Shown here: positions 47,775 to 57,216 of the stretch, piece after piece | How positions within the stretch are numbered: the stretch's first letter is position 1 | Layout of the letters: each line of letters opens with the position of its first letter | Source: Hesseltinella vesiculosa | Taxonomy: Eukaryota; Mucoromycota; Mucoromycetes; Mucorales; Cunninghamellaceae | Direction of reading: 5' to 3' | DNA: 64,000 bases | Assembly: GCA_002104935.1 (NCBI GenBank) | Contig: MCGT01000035.1 | Coordinates: 124,001-188,000 of the forward strand | Made by a program: the position numbers and the translations under genes | The notes under the pieces: model-generated | Told to the model about the DNA's origin: nothing | Seen by the model: the letters and a program-made list of their open reading frames with translations, nothing else | Database searches by the model: none

Positions 47775-47963
47775 TTAATGTAGATTATGGCATGGGACAG
47801 GGTATAGCAGAGCATTTAGTACCACAGGTTGCTTGGATGCCTTTTTGACTTGTTTGGGTTTGCTTAATCCTTTGCTGGAGCTTGAGCTCTTCTTTGAGGA
47901 AGAAGACGTAGGCAGGGGGCTGACGCGATTGGCAAACTTGTGAAAGTGCTTGGTCAAGGTCAT
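47775..47963 (-). CDS. Small basic protein family, member A
   Basis: 62 residues, single exon. Begins MTLTKHFHKFANRV, then a Ser/Lys-rich middle (SSSSKKSSSSSK), then KQPVVLNALLYPV near the C terminus. It aligns with members B-E at the K-h-x-x-K-F-x-(K/N)-R-V start and the (V/I)(V/I)-x-(D/N)-A-L block. It is the most divergent member (LNALL instead of QDALV). The open frame extends 67 codons upstream (to 48164) through a basic sequence; I chose the internal ATG because only this part is shared. No signal peptide, no known domain. Divergent from member B. Confidence 0.65.
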   Translation of the reverse strand: MTLTKHFHKFANRVSPLPTSSSSKKSSSSSKGLSKPKQVKKASKQPVVLNALLYPVPCHNLH

Positions 47964-48652
47964 TTTTAATTTCTGATTGATTGTCTTGATTGTGGAGTCG
48001 AGAAGTTGATCTTTTTTTCTGCATCTGGTGTGAATCACTTCTCTTTTAAGGTCTTTTCGAGCAACCTCGAAACTGCGGTCTCGGCGAGAGGCGACGCGAG
48101 CCAAGCCAAATTTGGTCAAACGCCGCTTGCCCCGAAGCGCCTGGCACAGTTTTTTAATGAACACGAACTTAAACTTCAGCAGCCTGAATCAGAGCTTACA
48201 GAAATGCATGCATGCCATGCAGGCCTTCACATTTGCAGAATTGGCTATCAATTTCAAGAATGACAAGCACAGATTCCAAAGATTCAGACCACGTGCCAGC
48301 TCCTGGCCTTCGTTTTTATATTTTTTCTCTACCGCTCATAACCAATATGAGGCAGTGTTTCACCGAGGAAAGAATGGGATACATGTTGGATAAACCATCC
48401 TTGTAATATTTCATCTTTATTTATGGCCATCATTTCCCAAGAGAGAAAATATTTTCCAAGTCTGCCAAGCAACAAGCCAAAGTTGTACAAAAATCGGGTC
48501 GGAGTCGAAGTGGCTGCGACGGCCGAGGTGACGGGTAAAGGATGCAGGGTGACACAGCTGTAGCCCAGGAACATATAAAAGAAAGCAGGACTGATAAAAA
48601 GAAACCACTCACTCATCTCAAGAAATCAATCCAAGTCTCCTCCATAAAAACA
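47964..48652. promoter_or_regulatory. Shared upstream region of divergent pair A/B
   Basis: 689 bp. Near 48080-48110 it has ggtctcggcgag and cgagccaagccaaatttggt, which is similar to the C/D upstream region at 49603-49650. A TATA-like motif for A lies far upstream (48314-48320, minus strand); that for B is at 48574-48580. Confidence 0.5.
48574..48580 (+). promoter_or_regulatory. TATA box of small-family member B
   Basis: TATAAAA 79 bp before the ATG at 48653, at a spacing like that of members C and E. Confidence 0.55.
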
Positions 48653-48823
48653 ATGGCTTTGAACAAGTTCGTAAACAAGTTTGCCAAGCGTGTCGGTGCT
48701 AGCTCGTCTGCCTCCTCCACCAAAAAGGACTCTGACAGCTCCATGCCTACCAAGAAGTCACCCAAGCAATATATCATCCATGATGCTCTGGTTGTTCGCG
48801 TCCCTCAACACATTCTCCATTAA
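48653..48823 (+). CDS. Small basic protein family, member B
   Basis: 56 residues, intronless: MALNKFVNKFAKRV, a Ser/Lys/Asp-rich centre with STKKDSDSS and TKKSPK, then IIHDALVVRVPQHILH. The N-terminal 14 residues could form a short basic amphipathic helix. No signal peptide, transmembrane segment or cysteine. Shares MxLNKxVNKFxKRV with member C. Product unknown to me. Evidence that it is a real gene: five related copies, a TATA box, and conservation at both ends with a free middle. Confidence 0.72.
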   Translation: MALNKFVNKFAKRVGASSSASSTKKDSDSSMPTKKSPKQYIIHDALVVRVPQHILH

Positions 48824-49323
48824 TTTTTTTATTCAAAATGGCATCTTCCGCTCTGAGGCATACTCATCTTCATCTCATAACACGTTCCTTTTGGACACTT
48901 CATACTTCATCCCTGTCATAGAACCGTGCTGCATGATTAAATTAAATGACTTGTTTTTTTAATATTACAAAGAAGAAAGAGTGTCATGAAAGCACTGTTG
49001 CAAATAAGCATCCTCCCATCATAATACATGCAATGGTCAAATGTAATGAGGCATGCGGCACGAGAGCGAGGGATTATTGGGAGGTTTGCCAGTAAAATTT
49101 AACGTTGGCCCTCTCAAGCTCATATCTATAAACAACTTTATCTTTTCCATCCATGTCCATGCAGCCCAGTCCCAGTGCATATGTATGGATAAATAGCTAT
49201 TGAATTATCTTACTGGTAATCTTAAACGTTTATATTTATGCTGGGATATTTGGTAAAAAGTAGGAAGTGAAAACGTGAGTGCGGAATGAATGCGAGCGGC
49301 ACAAATGTAGTCCAGAGGGAGGA
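48824..49323. other. Intergenic between convergent members B and C
   Basis: 3' regions of two convergent small genes; AT-rich, with ttaaatgac and T runs near 48955. No coding signal. Confidence 0.4.
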
Positions 49324-49482
49324 TCAGATGCGTTGGACAAAGTAGGGAGCTTGGCTGATTTTGATATCTTGGATGCTAATTTGATTTGGGCTCCCCTTGG
49401 TTTCCACAGACTTGCGTAGGGAGGGAGTAGCCTCCGAGCGGACACGCTTGGTAAACTTGTTGACGATCTTGTTCAAAACCAT
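49324..49482 (-). CDS. Small basic protein family, member C
   Basis: 52 residues, intronless, minus strand: MVLNKIVNKFTKRVRSEA, then KSVETKGSPN, then SIQDIKISQAPYFVQRI. N terminus nearly identical to member B. The C-terminal block keeps I-Q-D and a YF pair (as in D and E) but has lost A-L. Divergent from member D. A TATAAAA on the minus strand (49564-49570) lies 82 bp upstream. Confidence 0.68.
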   Translation of the reverse strand: MVLNKIVNKFTKRVRSEATPSLRKSVETKGSPNQISIQDIKISQAPYFVQRI

Positions 49483-50236
49483 TTTTTTTGGAAAATTATT
49501 CTTTAGGATTGAGTTGATTTTTCAATTTTTTTTTTTTCTGGATCAGCGGTCAGGGTGCCTCTCTTTTATATTTTTGGAACATGCAAACCTCGATGCAGGC
49601 CGTTGTCTCGGTGAGCTGCACAGGAATGGTGGGCACGAGCCAAACAAAATTGGCGCAAATCGACTCCGCCTTTTTGGCAACCCACGCTTTCATCCAGGGA
49701 CGCTGATCTTCATTAAGGGACTCTGGCCTCTGTCCAATGATTCTGAACATGAACCTTGTTTTCGTGGTGAGCATGATAAACACAGACACCGCTCATCAAA
49801 AGAGGAAGGCAACAATGGTTACCAATTGAATCCATAGTTTCTGCAACGTGCAAAGATTCCGCTCCTACTTCACTCTCTTGGAGGGGAAAGGTCAAGAGAA
49901 TTTGAACAGAGCGTTTTACTTGGTTGGAAGGTGATGAATGTTTTGAGCTGTTTTTTGACATGCCTGCTGTCAATTCCCCGACAAAAATTTTTTTCTAGGA
50001 CGCCAACCCATTTCAGGCAAGGTGTCTCCCACGATGAGGCCGGGTCGGAGATGTAAATAACAAGGAGACATTTTTACTGGCGGAAACCGGCGGGACCACC
50101 GCGTATCGGGTGTCACGAAGGAACCTCGACCATAAAAAAAAGTGGCCCGAGAGGTATTTTAAGAAAAGCCATAGTGCAAAAAGAAAAAAGGAGCATCTTC
50201 ATCAACTCATCCCAATACCAAACTCTTTCAATAAAA
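49483..50236. promoter_or_regulatory. Shared upstream region of divergent pair C/D
   Basis: 754 bp. TATAAAA for C at 49564-49570 (minus strand); a CATAAAA at 50131-50137 lies 106 bp before D. Positions 49603-49650 (gtctcggtgag, cacgagccaaacaaaattgg) resemble the A/B upstream region. Confidence 0.5.
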
Positions 50237-50395
50237 ATGGCCTTCATCAAGATCTTCAGCAAGTCTTCTAAGCGTGTCAGCTCTGGATCTGCCTCATCCA
50301 AGAAAGACTCTAACAGCACTTCTGAGTCCAAGAAGTCACCTGTGGTCCAAGATGCTCTAGTTGGCCGCATCACCTATTTTACCCTCCAAGCCTAA
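50237..50395 (+). CDS. Small basic protein family, member D
   Basis: 52 residues, intronless: MAFIKIFSKSSKRVSSGSAS, then KKDSNSTSESKKSP, then VVQDALVGRITYFTLQA. The C-terminal block is almost the same as in member E (VIKDALVGQVSYFTAHA), which indicates selection on that segment. No signal peptide or cysteine. Function unknown. Confidence 0.73.
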   Translation: MAFIKIFSKSSKRVSSGSASSKKDSNSTSESKKSPVVQDALVGRITYFTLQA

Positions 50396-51185
50396 ATGTC
50401 AATTTTTTGATATCAAGAGCCTCGGTTCTCATAACAAGCCCATTCATTTATACTGCATGCCTACAGCATTTATTCTCCTACCCTTCATATCACCAAACTT
50501 GGAGATCAAATAAACATTGATCCATGAATTCATTTTATGCAAAAGATAAAATATCACAGGCTTTGTTTGGGTGATTTTCTTAAAAAAAAAAAAAAAAAAA
50601 GCCTCGCAGGGTAAATTGCTGATGAATGCGTTGTTGACACTCGACTTCACAAGGTGTTGGGGGTGATATTACCACGTTTTGCGTGAATTAACGAATCAAA
50701 TGATTGTTGTCAACCACGATATACAACCATCGGATCGTAAGGAAAAAACAGACTCCGCGCCAGCCACAATGTCAAGTCTCGACAGCCAGCTTGATTACGG
50801 TTGTTGAGAAGGATGAGAACAGAAAAGCAGCCTGTTACTTGATAGAAGACATAGGCTGGAGTTTGCTCGTATTCTCTCTCTCTCGCCTTTATGGTGGGTA
50901 TCTAGGGTGTGGCGCCTCAATGATCTTTGGAGAATAGCCCTGCAATCTTTCTTACGCACACAATTTGGTCCACCTGTTTTAATGACTTCGTTTTCTGATA
51001 CAGCCCCCCCCCCATCGACCATACCTTGAAACAATAACAATTTTATTACTGGCGCATGACCCAAGAAATGACGCAAAAAGTGAAGTTAGCCAATGCATTA
51101 TCAGAATAAAAAAAATAAACGAGATCTATAATACAAAGAGATGATGAAGAGTAAAATCAAAGAGAGTCGGCTAGGGTCGGACAGA
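50396..51185. other. Intergenic between member D and BCP1
   Basis: Contains an A run at 50581-50600 and a C run at 51006. It ends at the BCP1 stop (minus strand). No gene seen. Confidence 0.4.
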
Positions 51186-52337
51186 TCAAGACACGTGGGG
51201 AATGTTGGAACAAGTCTTGTCAATATCTTGCACCATGGCGGGAAATTTGGCTTGGGGGATCAGCAGTAGTTTCCTGGCAGGGATCACACCATAGTCTGAA
51301 AAGGCACGTTTGGAATCCGCTGCTGCTTCTTTGTCGCTGTTGGTGAATTTGAAGTCGAATTGATGGGTAGCATAGGAGGCAATGATTTCGTCTTCAGGCT
51401 GGTAATAAAATGTTTCGCTGGAAGCCTGAGCCTTCTTCTTATCCTTTTTGGATTTTTTGGTTGGAGGAGCGTCTTGTTCATCTTGGCCATCCTCATCTTC
51501 AACCGAGGGTGCCACCTCTTTGTACACCTTGACAATGAATGCATACCACTCAAATTGATAGGGTTCACCCTATGTGCATAAGAAAAAAAAAGCATAAGAT
51601 CACACTCAGCCACCTCCTTTGCCCAAAGCATTACATTATCGGCAGCTTTTTTGATTTCTTGTTGCAATAGATTGTACATAGGAGGCATGACTTCAACGGG
51701 CATATTGATAAATCTCTCAGATACGACCCAGCCCACAGGCTTTTCCAATGACAGAATATTCATGATTGTCGAATGCAGCTTTTCATCTTTTTTTGGGCAC
51801 TTGCTCACCAAGTATTTGCATAACGAGGCTATACCTTGATTGTCCTGTGAAGGAAGGTGAAAAACAAGTGAGCCTTCGTTTCGCCTATTTCTTCTATACT
51901 GGTGTTGTGCTCTTTACTTCTCACCTTTTGTTCCTTGAGATTGATGATACTGAGAATAGCATAAGGATCGGATTCTTGACCGTCGACCTTGATAGTGGTG
52001 CCGACGTGGTTTTCTTCGATAATAATGTCAACAATGTCGCCCAATCCCACAAGATCAGCATCGCTGGAGAAAAGCTGAGTCAGTAGTCGCTTCATGGCAT
52101 GATAGTCGATTTCTTCAGGGTTGTAAAAGTCAAAGTCCACGTCAACAATGTCCTATTTGTAACCAGCAGAAGCAGCTGGTGAGTTTTTCTTCGTCTGCTT
52201 TTGAGGCGACATAATGATATCTAACACGCTATTTTTTTTCTTGTAGAGAGATATACCTTTTCGGAACCATCAGAGTCATCATCGGATTCGGTTTGACGAG
52301 GGACAATGTCTTCCTCGAGCTTACGTTTTTCACTCAT
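51186..52337 (-). CDS. BCP1: BCP1/BCCIP family protein
   Basis: Nuclear protein; in yeast Bcp1 is a chaperone for ribosomal protein Rpl23 and is needed for nuclear export of Mss4. The start (52335-52337) gives [20 protein letters not shown]. Exons continue [91 protein letters not shown] and [20 protein letters not shown], then a Lys-rich insert and ISQAKFP-like end ([17 protein letters not shown]). Five exons, about 300 residues, the normal size. A clear housekeeping gene inside otherwise accessory DNA. Confidence 0.9.
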
Positions 52338-52815
52338 TACAAAACGGAAGAGGTGGGGAAAGAAAAAGAGTGAAAAATGTTTTTCTGACGTGCTTTTTGG
52401 CTCCGACAAGCCCGCTTGAAAACAAAATTGTGGCTGCTCCCACACGGGCCACAAGCAGGGAAGGAGAAATGATGAATCAATTAAAAACAGAGCGACATTG
52501 CTTTTACTAAAGTGAGGATTTGCGTTTAAACCTACGAGAGAGACATGGTACAAAAGTACCTTGAAGATTATCACTGGTTTACTGGTGCAAGGGATGCATA
52601 TGCTTGGCCCTGAGTGGAGAAAAGACAGAGTCCAAAGACCAGCGCATTTTTTTTCTCTTCTTCCGCTTTCACTCTTCTTTTTTATTATTCACCGTGTTTA
52701 CAATGGAAGATAACCCCTACAATCGCCGACATTATAGAGGGTTGACCCGTCTCGAAATAGCATTTTATTAAAAACAGAAAGCGACGCATATGAGAGAAGG
52801 TAAACGTTCGATTTT
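52338..52815. other. BCP1 upstream region
   Basis: Promoter side of BCP1 (minus strand), 480 bp. A 22-codon open stretch at 52703 (MEDNPYNRRHYRG) may be the start of the following remnant but is not supported further. Confidence 0.35.
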
Positions 52816-52823
52816 TTTACCAG

Positions 52824-53652
52824 CTTTGCGCAGCTCTTTCTCACGTAGCCTATCACCAACCGCCCTGTCATTGGTCAGTTCGCCGACAGTTTGCAGACTC
52901 TGCTTGATCAATTCTCGCACGCCTATCCCCGCCTGTCCACCATCCATTGACTCGCCGTGCCACACCGCCGGAAAGAATACTATCAAGTCCTAGAATACGT
53001 GTCGAAGGACGAGCTGGAGACCTTTAGCAACTTTGTGGTCGAGAACTTTGTAGGGCGCATATGGTACATATAGTAGGAGAGACTGAAGCGGTAAAAACGT
53101 AACGGTTGCGAGTAATGCTTGATCACATTTTTTTTTCAGGATTTAAAAAAGGGTCACGTGCTAGCGATCGCAAAACACATCGCCAATGCAGTCATTCAAG
53201 TTGAACCTCAAGAACCACTACCTTCAGTCGATTATGACATCACAGGCGACTTGACTGCTTCGGCGAGCGCGCTGGTCAATGATCTGAAAACTGATATGAA
53301 GAATATCCAACCCATTGTTACGTTCAACAAGCCTGTCAGCAGAATCCTCATGGCTGATGCAAGACACAGTCGCGTAGAAACAGCTAACAATGCATGGGCA
53401 TACCACAACGAGCTGGGCTGCCAGGAAACGCTGGAAACACTACAGGGCATTGCCCATGAACTGAACTGCCTCGGATATCATGATCTTTCTAGCGGTGGGC
53501 CTGAAGTCATGCCTCTCAAGTTGAAATACGTCACCAAGCACCGCCACCTTTATTTGCATTTGATGATGGTCATGGACAATTCTGCAAAAATGAAAAACGC
53601 TGAACCCTCAGTCGAAGCTATGAGTCCACAATGCGAAGCAAGCAACGCTTGA
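52824..53652 (+). pseudogene. Insulinase-type (M16) peptidase-like remnant
   Basis: Two stretches that look like the middle and C-terminal part of a large M16 peptidase (Ste23/nardilysin type). The first: LDQFSHAYPRLST, then RRKEYYQVLEYVSKDELETF and NFVVENFVGRIW (about 52890-53070). After a T-rich acceptor at 53141: LKKGHVLAIAKHIANAVI, PLPSVDY, RHSRVETANNAWAYHNELGC and QETLETLQGIAHELNC. A TGA lies in the joined frame near 52948, the HxxEH zinc-site domain is absent, and the end runs into unrelated sequence. I judge it a decayed fragment; the family call rests on general pattern only. Confidence 0.4.
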
Positions 53653-53699
53653 GCCTTATAGAATTATCCAAGAGACTTGGGCAATCGACAGGAATGAAA

Positions 53700-54490
53700 C
53701 GATGCCAGATAAGCCGCCTTGCCCGACCATTTTGAAACGATTGGCAGCCAAAGCCGTCAAAAAATCGATTGGTCCCGAAAATGCTCGCAACGTAGCTGGA
53801 ATGCGCCTGAATTCTTGGCAATGTGTTTTTATCCGCATCAACATGTTCCACCACCGTCCATTCCTATCCTCGGTGCATATCCTACCCCATCTTTCCAACA
53901 CATCCATATCACCCTCGACGGCAAAGTTCTGTATCCGATCTTGGGCACATCTGGCCTGGCCAACCAGTATAGTCGACAAGAGTATATCGATGAAACTGTC
54001 AAGCATCCATACTTTGTGAACCAAAGTTCACTGCGTGAGTAAGGCCAAATGGAACAGTTGGGAAGCTTACAGGTCCTGACTTTTTTTTGGCCATTTTGCT
54101 TTAGTCAAGAGACGCACACCAGCAAGCAGCTGTTCACAGGTATTATGGCGACAGGCGGATATGCGATGACAGATGTGTAAGCAAGACCAAAGCCTCCATC
54201 TCCTTTACAAAACTGACTCTGGTTGAATTTGAACATTAGGAGCTTCCTTATCTTCAACCATGGGGTCTGGATCCTGGCGAATGTGATATATTTGTGGTTG
54301 TCGATGATGCTGCGGTTTTTATGTACGAACTCCCAACAGATGACGGTCGTGAACTGCGACATGCGTCTTGGGAAGACCCTGCCCTCGATGTGCCACGCAC
54401 TACATTCAAACATGGTATCGAAGAAATTGATGTCATTGAAACAAGAACAGCATCGAAAGGAGAAATCAGCGATATTGTAACAGCTTGTTA
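53700..54490 (+). pseudogene. Fanzor1-type remnant with RuvC-I segment
   Basis: At 54241-54412 the frame LPYLQPWGLDPGEC, VVVDDAAVFMYELPTD and LRHASWEDPALDVP closely follows the 42-44.5 kb pseudogene (YLQPWGVDPGERG, VAVDDAPVFMHEFPTS, LRRSSWDDPALDVP). The match stops at about 54412; a stop follows at 54488. The zinc ribbon and RuvC-III are missing. The part from 53700 to 54240 has only short open stretches (for example ITLDGKVLYPILGTSGLANQ) and may be the upstream part, but I cannot align it. Confidence 0.65.
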
Positions 54491-54639
54491 ATGATGTTAT
54501 ATTTTGACATTTGGGTACCTTTTTTTATATCGAGATAGCTTCGTGTCCGCCACCCCATGTGCACAGCCCTGGAATCGAAGGCAAGACGCGGAGGTTGAAT
54601 TTGGCAATACCAGTTCCTACCCCCATTTCGAAAAAAAAA

Positions 54640-55030
54640 AAAAAAAAAAAAGCGATTGCTACACAGCACGTTTAAGTCATTGGATCGATGTAAAATTATG
54701 TTCGGAAGCACTAATACGTGAATGATGATGATGCTGAAATCATCATGACGATTAATGAATATCACCCAGACAACTCTTAGATCAGTTTTGCATTGACACC
54801 TCCGATTCTCAACTAAAAAATGAAAAAATCGGCCATTTTCCTCGGAGCATCCCCAGACATCCTGATCAAAAATCTCAGTGTAAATTGCTCAAGTCAATTT
54901 GCCTCAAAATTTACATGCCAGTGCAAAATGATGAGAAATGACCTTGATTGAAACCACAACCTTTTCAGACATCTGAGAAAACAACTGCAAGGCTGGCAAA
55001 CGACTTTACTCTCTAGCGCACTAAGAATGC
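54640..55030 (-). repeat. Dispersed repeat family, copy 7 (inverted)
   Basis: On the minus strand: gcgctagagagtaaagtcgt, tttgccagcc, cattttgcactggcatgtaa, gatttttgatcaggatgtct, gaaaatggccgattttttca, agttgagaatcggaggtgtc and gacttaaacgtgctgtgtag. Starts about 150 bp after the Fanzor remnant at 54.2 kb. Confidence 0.85.
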
Positions 55031-55655
55031 TTCGAAATTTCTCAGACCGGTACGTCGGTAGCATTCAGGAGGCGCTCAATGGGACAACTCCCAGAGTGGG
55101 ATGATATCTTGTTTTGTATTACACTGGCAATGTTGACGCCAGAGCTCCCACATTTACTATGGTTTACGTCAGCTTCTACAAAAATAAAACGTTTGCCGTC
55201 GAGTTCAGTATTTAGATATTCCTTGGCTCTTTGGGTATAAATTTCTGGACGTTTGACTCGCTCCAAAAAAAAAAAAAGCTACTCCCCTGCATAAGCCACG
55301 TTGAAATATTTGACTTTGACGCCAAGCACCTTTCCTCTTGGCCCGAAAGATATCTTCCAAGGAATGTTTATCTTGGCAGCATTTTGGCTGCATCAACTTG
55401 CCGCAGCCATCCATCGTTCAATAAAGAGAGAGGTATGCATTTGTTCATTTTAAGATCTCGCATGGTTTCGATACATGGGATTGAACACATGAATTATTAT
55501 AAAGGGAGAACAAAGTTCATAACGATTGTACAAAGGGTGCTCCGGCAGCCTGGCAGTATCTTCTGGTGGCGAAGCTTTCCAAACCTAATTCGCTTGGCTT
55601 GTGCCACATCATACCGAAGGATCGGTGTCATTGCAGAAAAAAATAATTCTGAAAC
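55031..55655. other. Accessory DNA upstream of small-family member E
   Basis: Minus-strand open stretches (55042-55266 and 55205-55414) contain RPEIYTQRAKEYLNTELDG and DKHSLEDIFRAKRKG. Codon use looks gene-like but I recognise nothing and the frame is broken; possibly a decayed element. Confidence 0.3.
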
Positions 55656-55662
55656 TATAAAA
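55656..55662 (+). promoter_or_regulatory. TATA box of small-family member E
   Basis: TATAAAA 81 bp before the ATG at 55737. Confidence 0.55.
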
Positions 55663-55736
55663 AGGTGGTGGTCTACCCCAGTTCCAGAAAAAAAGCATTA
55701 CTACTCAACTTACGTCTTAAACTTACTTTTAAAAAA

Positions 55737-55925
55737 ATGTCTTTGAAGGTCACAATCGCTAGCAAATTTGCCAAGCGTGTTGGTCCCGAGCCAGCCTCCG
55801 CTTCACCAAAAAACTCTTCCAGCACACCCAAGCAAGTCAAAAGTATTCTTAAGGAAGCCCCTAAGAAGCCGGTGATCAAAGATGCCTTAGTTGGTCAAGT
55901 TTCCTACTTTACAGCCCATGCTTAA
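55737..55925 (+). CDS. Small basic protein family, member E
   Basis: 62 residues, intronless: MSLKVTIASKFAKRVGPEPA, a Ser/Pro/Lys centre (SPKNSSSTPKQVK), KEAPKKP, then VIKDALVGQVSYFTAHA. It lies 5.3 kb from the A-D cluster but keeps both end motifs, the TATA spacing and the lack of introns. The start was set by homology and the AAAAAAATG context; the frame is open further upstream. Function unknown. Confidence 0.72.
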   Translation: MSLKVTIASKFAKRVGPEPASASPKNSSSTPKQVKSILKEAPKKPVIKDALVGQVSYFTAHA

Positions 55926-56226
55926 TTTAAACCATGTTTCTTGATACCTATTCGCAATCATCAATCCTCATTTGCTTCAGCCAACATCATGCATGCACGG
56001 CTTTTTTACATATTTACATTTTCATGATAATTTTAGATCCAAGCTGCATAAATAAAGGCAATATTCCGGCTTACTGACACCGGAACTTCCTCACCCTTAT
56101 ACAGGCAGTAAGGTAAAGAGTTTTTTTATTTGACATACAATTTTTTCAGGGAAAATGGAGGTGTAAAGGAGAAACATTTCTGTAATGCACAAATGGATTG
56201 GAGATTTTTTAATGTGGGTTCTGATA
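55926..56226. other. Intergenic between member E and the Tc1/mariner relic
   Basis: AT-rich 3' region with aataaa near 56051; the transposon begins at 56227. Confidence 0.4.
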
Positions 56227-56998
56227 CACTCTTTCCATGAATAAGTGGCGGCTCTCCTGGAAGACATGTGGCGGACTTTGGATTTCTGAGTGTCGCACAA
56301 GCCAAGACAAATTTGGCGCAGCGTTTTTTTTTTTTTGTCGTAGATATTTTTTTTTCGTGTCGTCATAGACTTGTCGTGCGACAAATTGTTACTTAAATTC
56401 AACTACATAGGGGTCCTATGGAAGCAGCCATTGATGCGGGGAGATGAATTACCGATAAAGCCATGCAGATCCTTATAGAAACATTATTACACGCCGCGTT
56501 GACTCGATGCGGCCGACCAGAATTGCTCAATCGGATTGAGCTCAGGGGAATAGGGTGGAAGATGCATGTATCGATACCCACGATTCCTGATGAAGGTATC
56601 GATGGCCTTGGATTGATGAATTGGTGCATTGTCATCACCAAATAGCAGCCGTCAAATTCTGGATGTTGGTCCATAGTAATCATGACCTCATTCAAGAAGG
56701 CGATGTAGTGATGAGTGTTTGTGCCGATGCCAATGTGTTTGTAGGTAACTTGATCAAGTTTGCTTTTTTGTTCCTTGTAGCCGGACTTCTCATGCTGATT
56801 TGAACAACACCAGAAGCACAAGGACCAAGGATCGTGGATAAAGGCAACTTTCTCAAAATGCGACATTATGCATTTGGTCATCCTGCAAAAAAAAAAAAAA
56901 ACGCTGCGCCAAATTTGTCTTGGCTTGTGCGACACTCAGAAATCCAAAGTCCGCCACATGTCTTCCAGGAGAGCCGCCACTTATTCATGGAAAGAGTG
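56227..56998 (-). mobile_element. Deleted Tc1/mariner-type DNA transposon with TA target duplication
   Basis: 772 bp bounded by perfect 97-bp inverted repeats (56227-56323 and 56902-56998) that begin CACTCTTTCC. Each is flanked by TA (56225-56226 and 56999-57000), the classic Tc1/mariner target-site duplication. Between them is only the 3' part of a transposase. Identical inverted repeats suggest recent movement, probably driven in trans. Confidence 0.88.
56446..56875 (-). pseudogene. Transposase 3' fragment (DDE_3, IS630/Tc1 type)
   Basis: On the minus strand: YKHIGIGTNTHHYIAFLNEV, MDQHPEFDGCYLVM, then after a one-base loss DNAPIHQSKAIDTFIRNRGY and LPPYSPELNPIEQFW. DNAPIH and SPELNPIEQ are the second and third parts of the DDE catalytic core. 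The first catalytic Asp, the DNA-binding domain and an intact frame are absent. Confidence 0.85.
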
Positions 56999-57000
56999 TA

Positions 57001-57216
57001 CACTTAAACCAGAAATAAATGTCGCAATTGAGAAAAAAAAATGTCGTGGAGAGAGCAGGATGATGACGGGGGAAAAACAAACGGTCAGCGTCATAAAATG
57101 GCTGGTCATTCCAAATTCTCTGGTGCTTACGAGACTGTTGTCACCCTAACAGGGGATCCACACACCCTCATACCTCAAGGCATGGGGTGTAGTAAAGAGA
57201 AAAAAGATGCGAGTCT
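57001..57216. other. Gap between Tc1/mariner relic and Fanzor-like gene 3' end
   Basis: 216 bp with no features. If this family follows TnpB/Fanzor practice, the guide RNA could be encoded near here, 3' of the nuclease gene. Confidence 0.3.

Noticed and set aside
47120..55030. One giant transposon bounded by repeat copies 6 (+) and 7 (-)
   Set aside because: The interval contains BCP1, a normal housekeeping gene, and other repeat copies lie in orientations that do not fit terminal repeats; no target duplication was seen.
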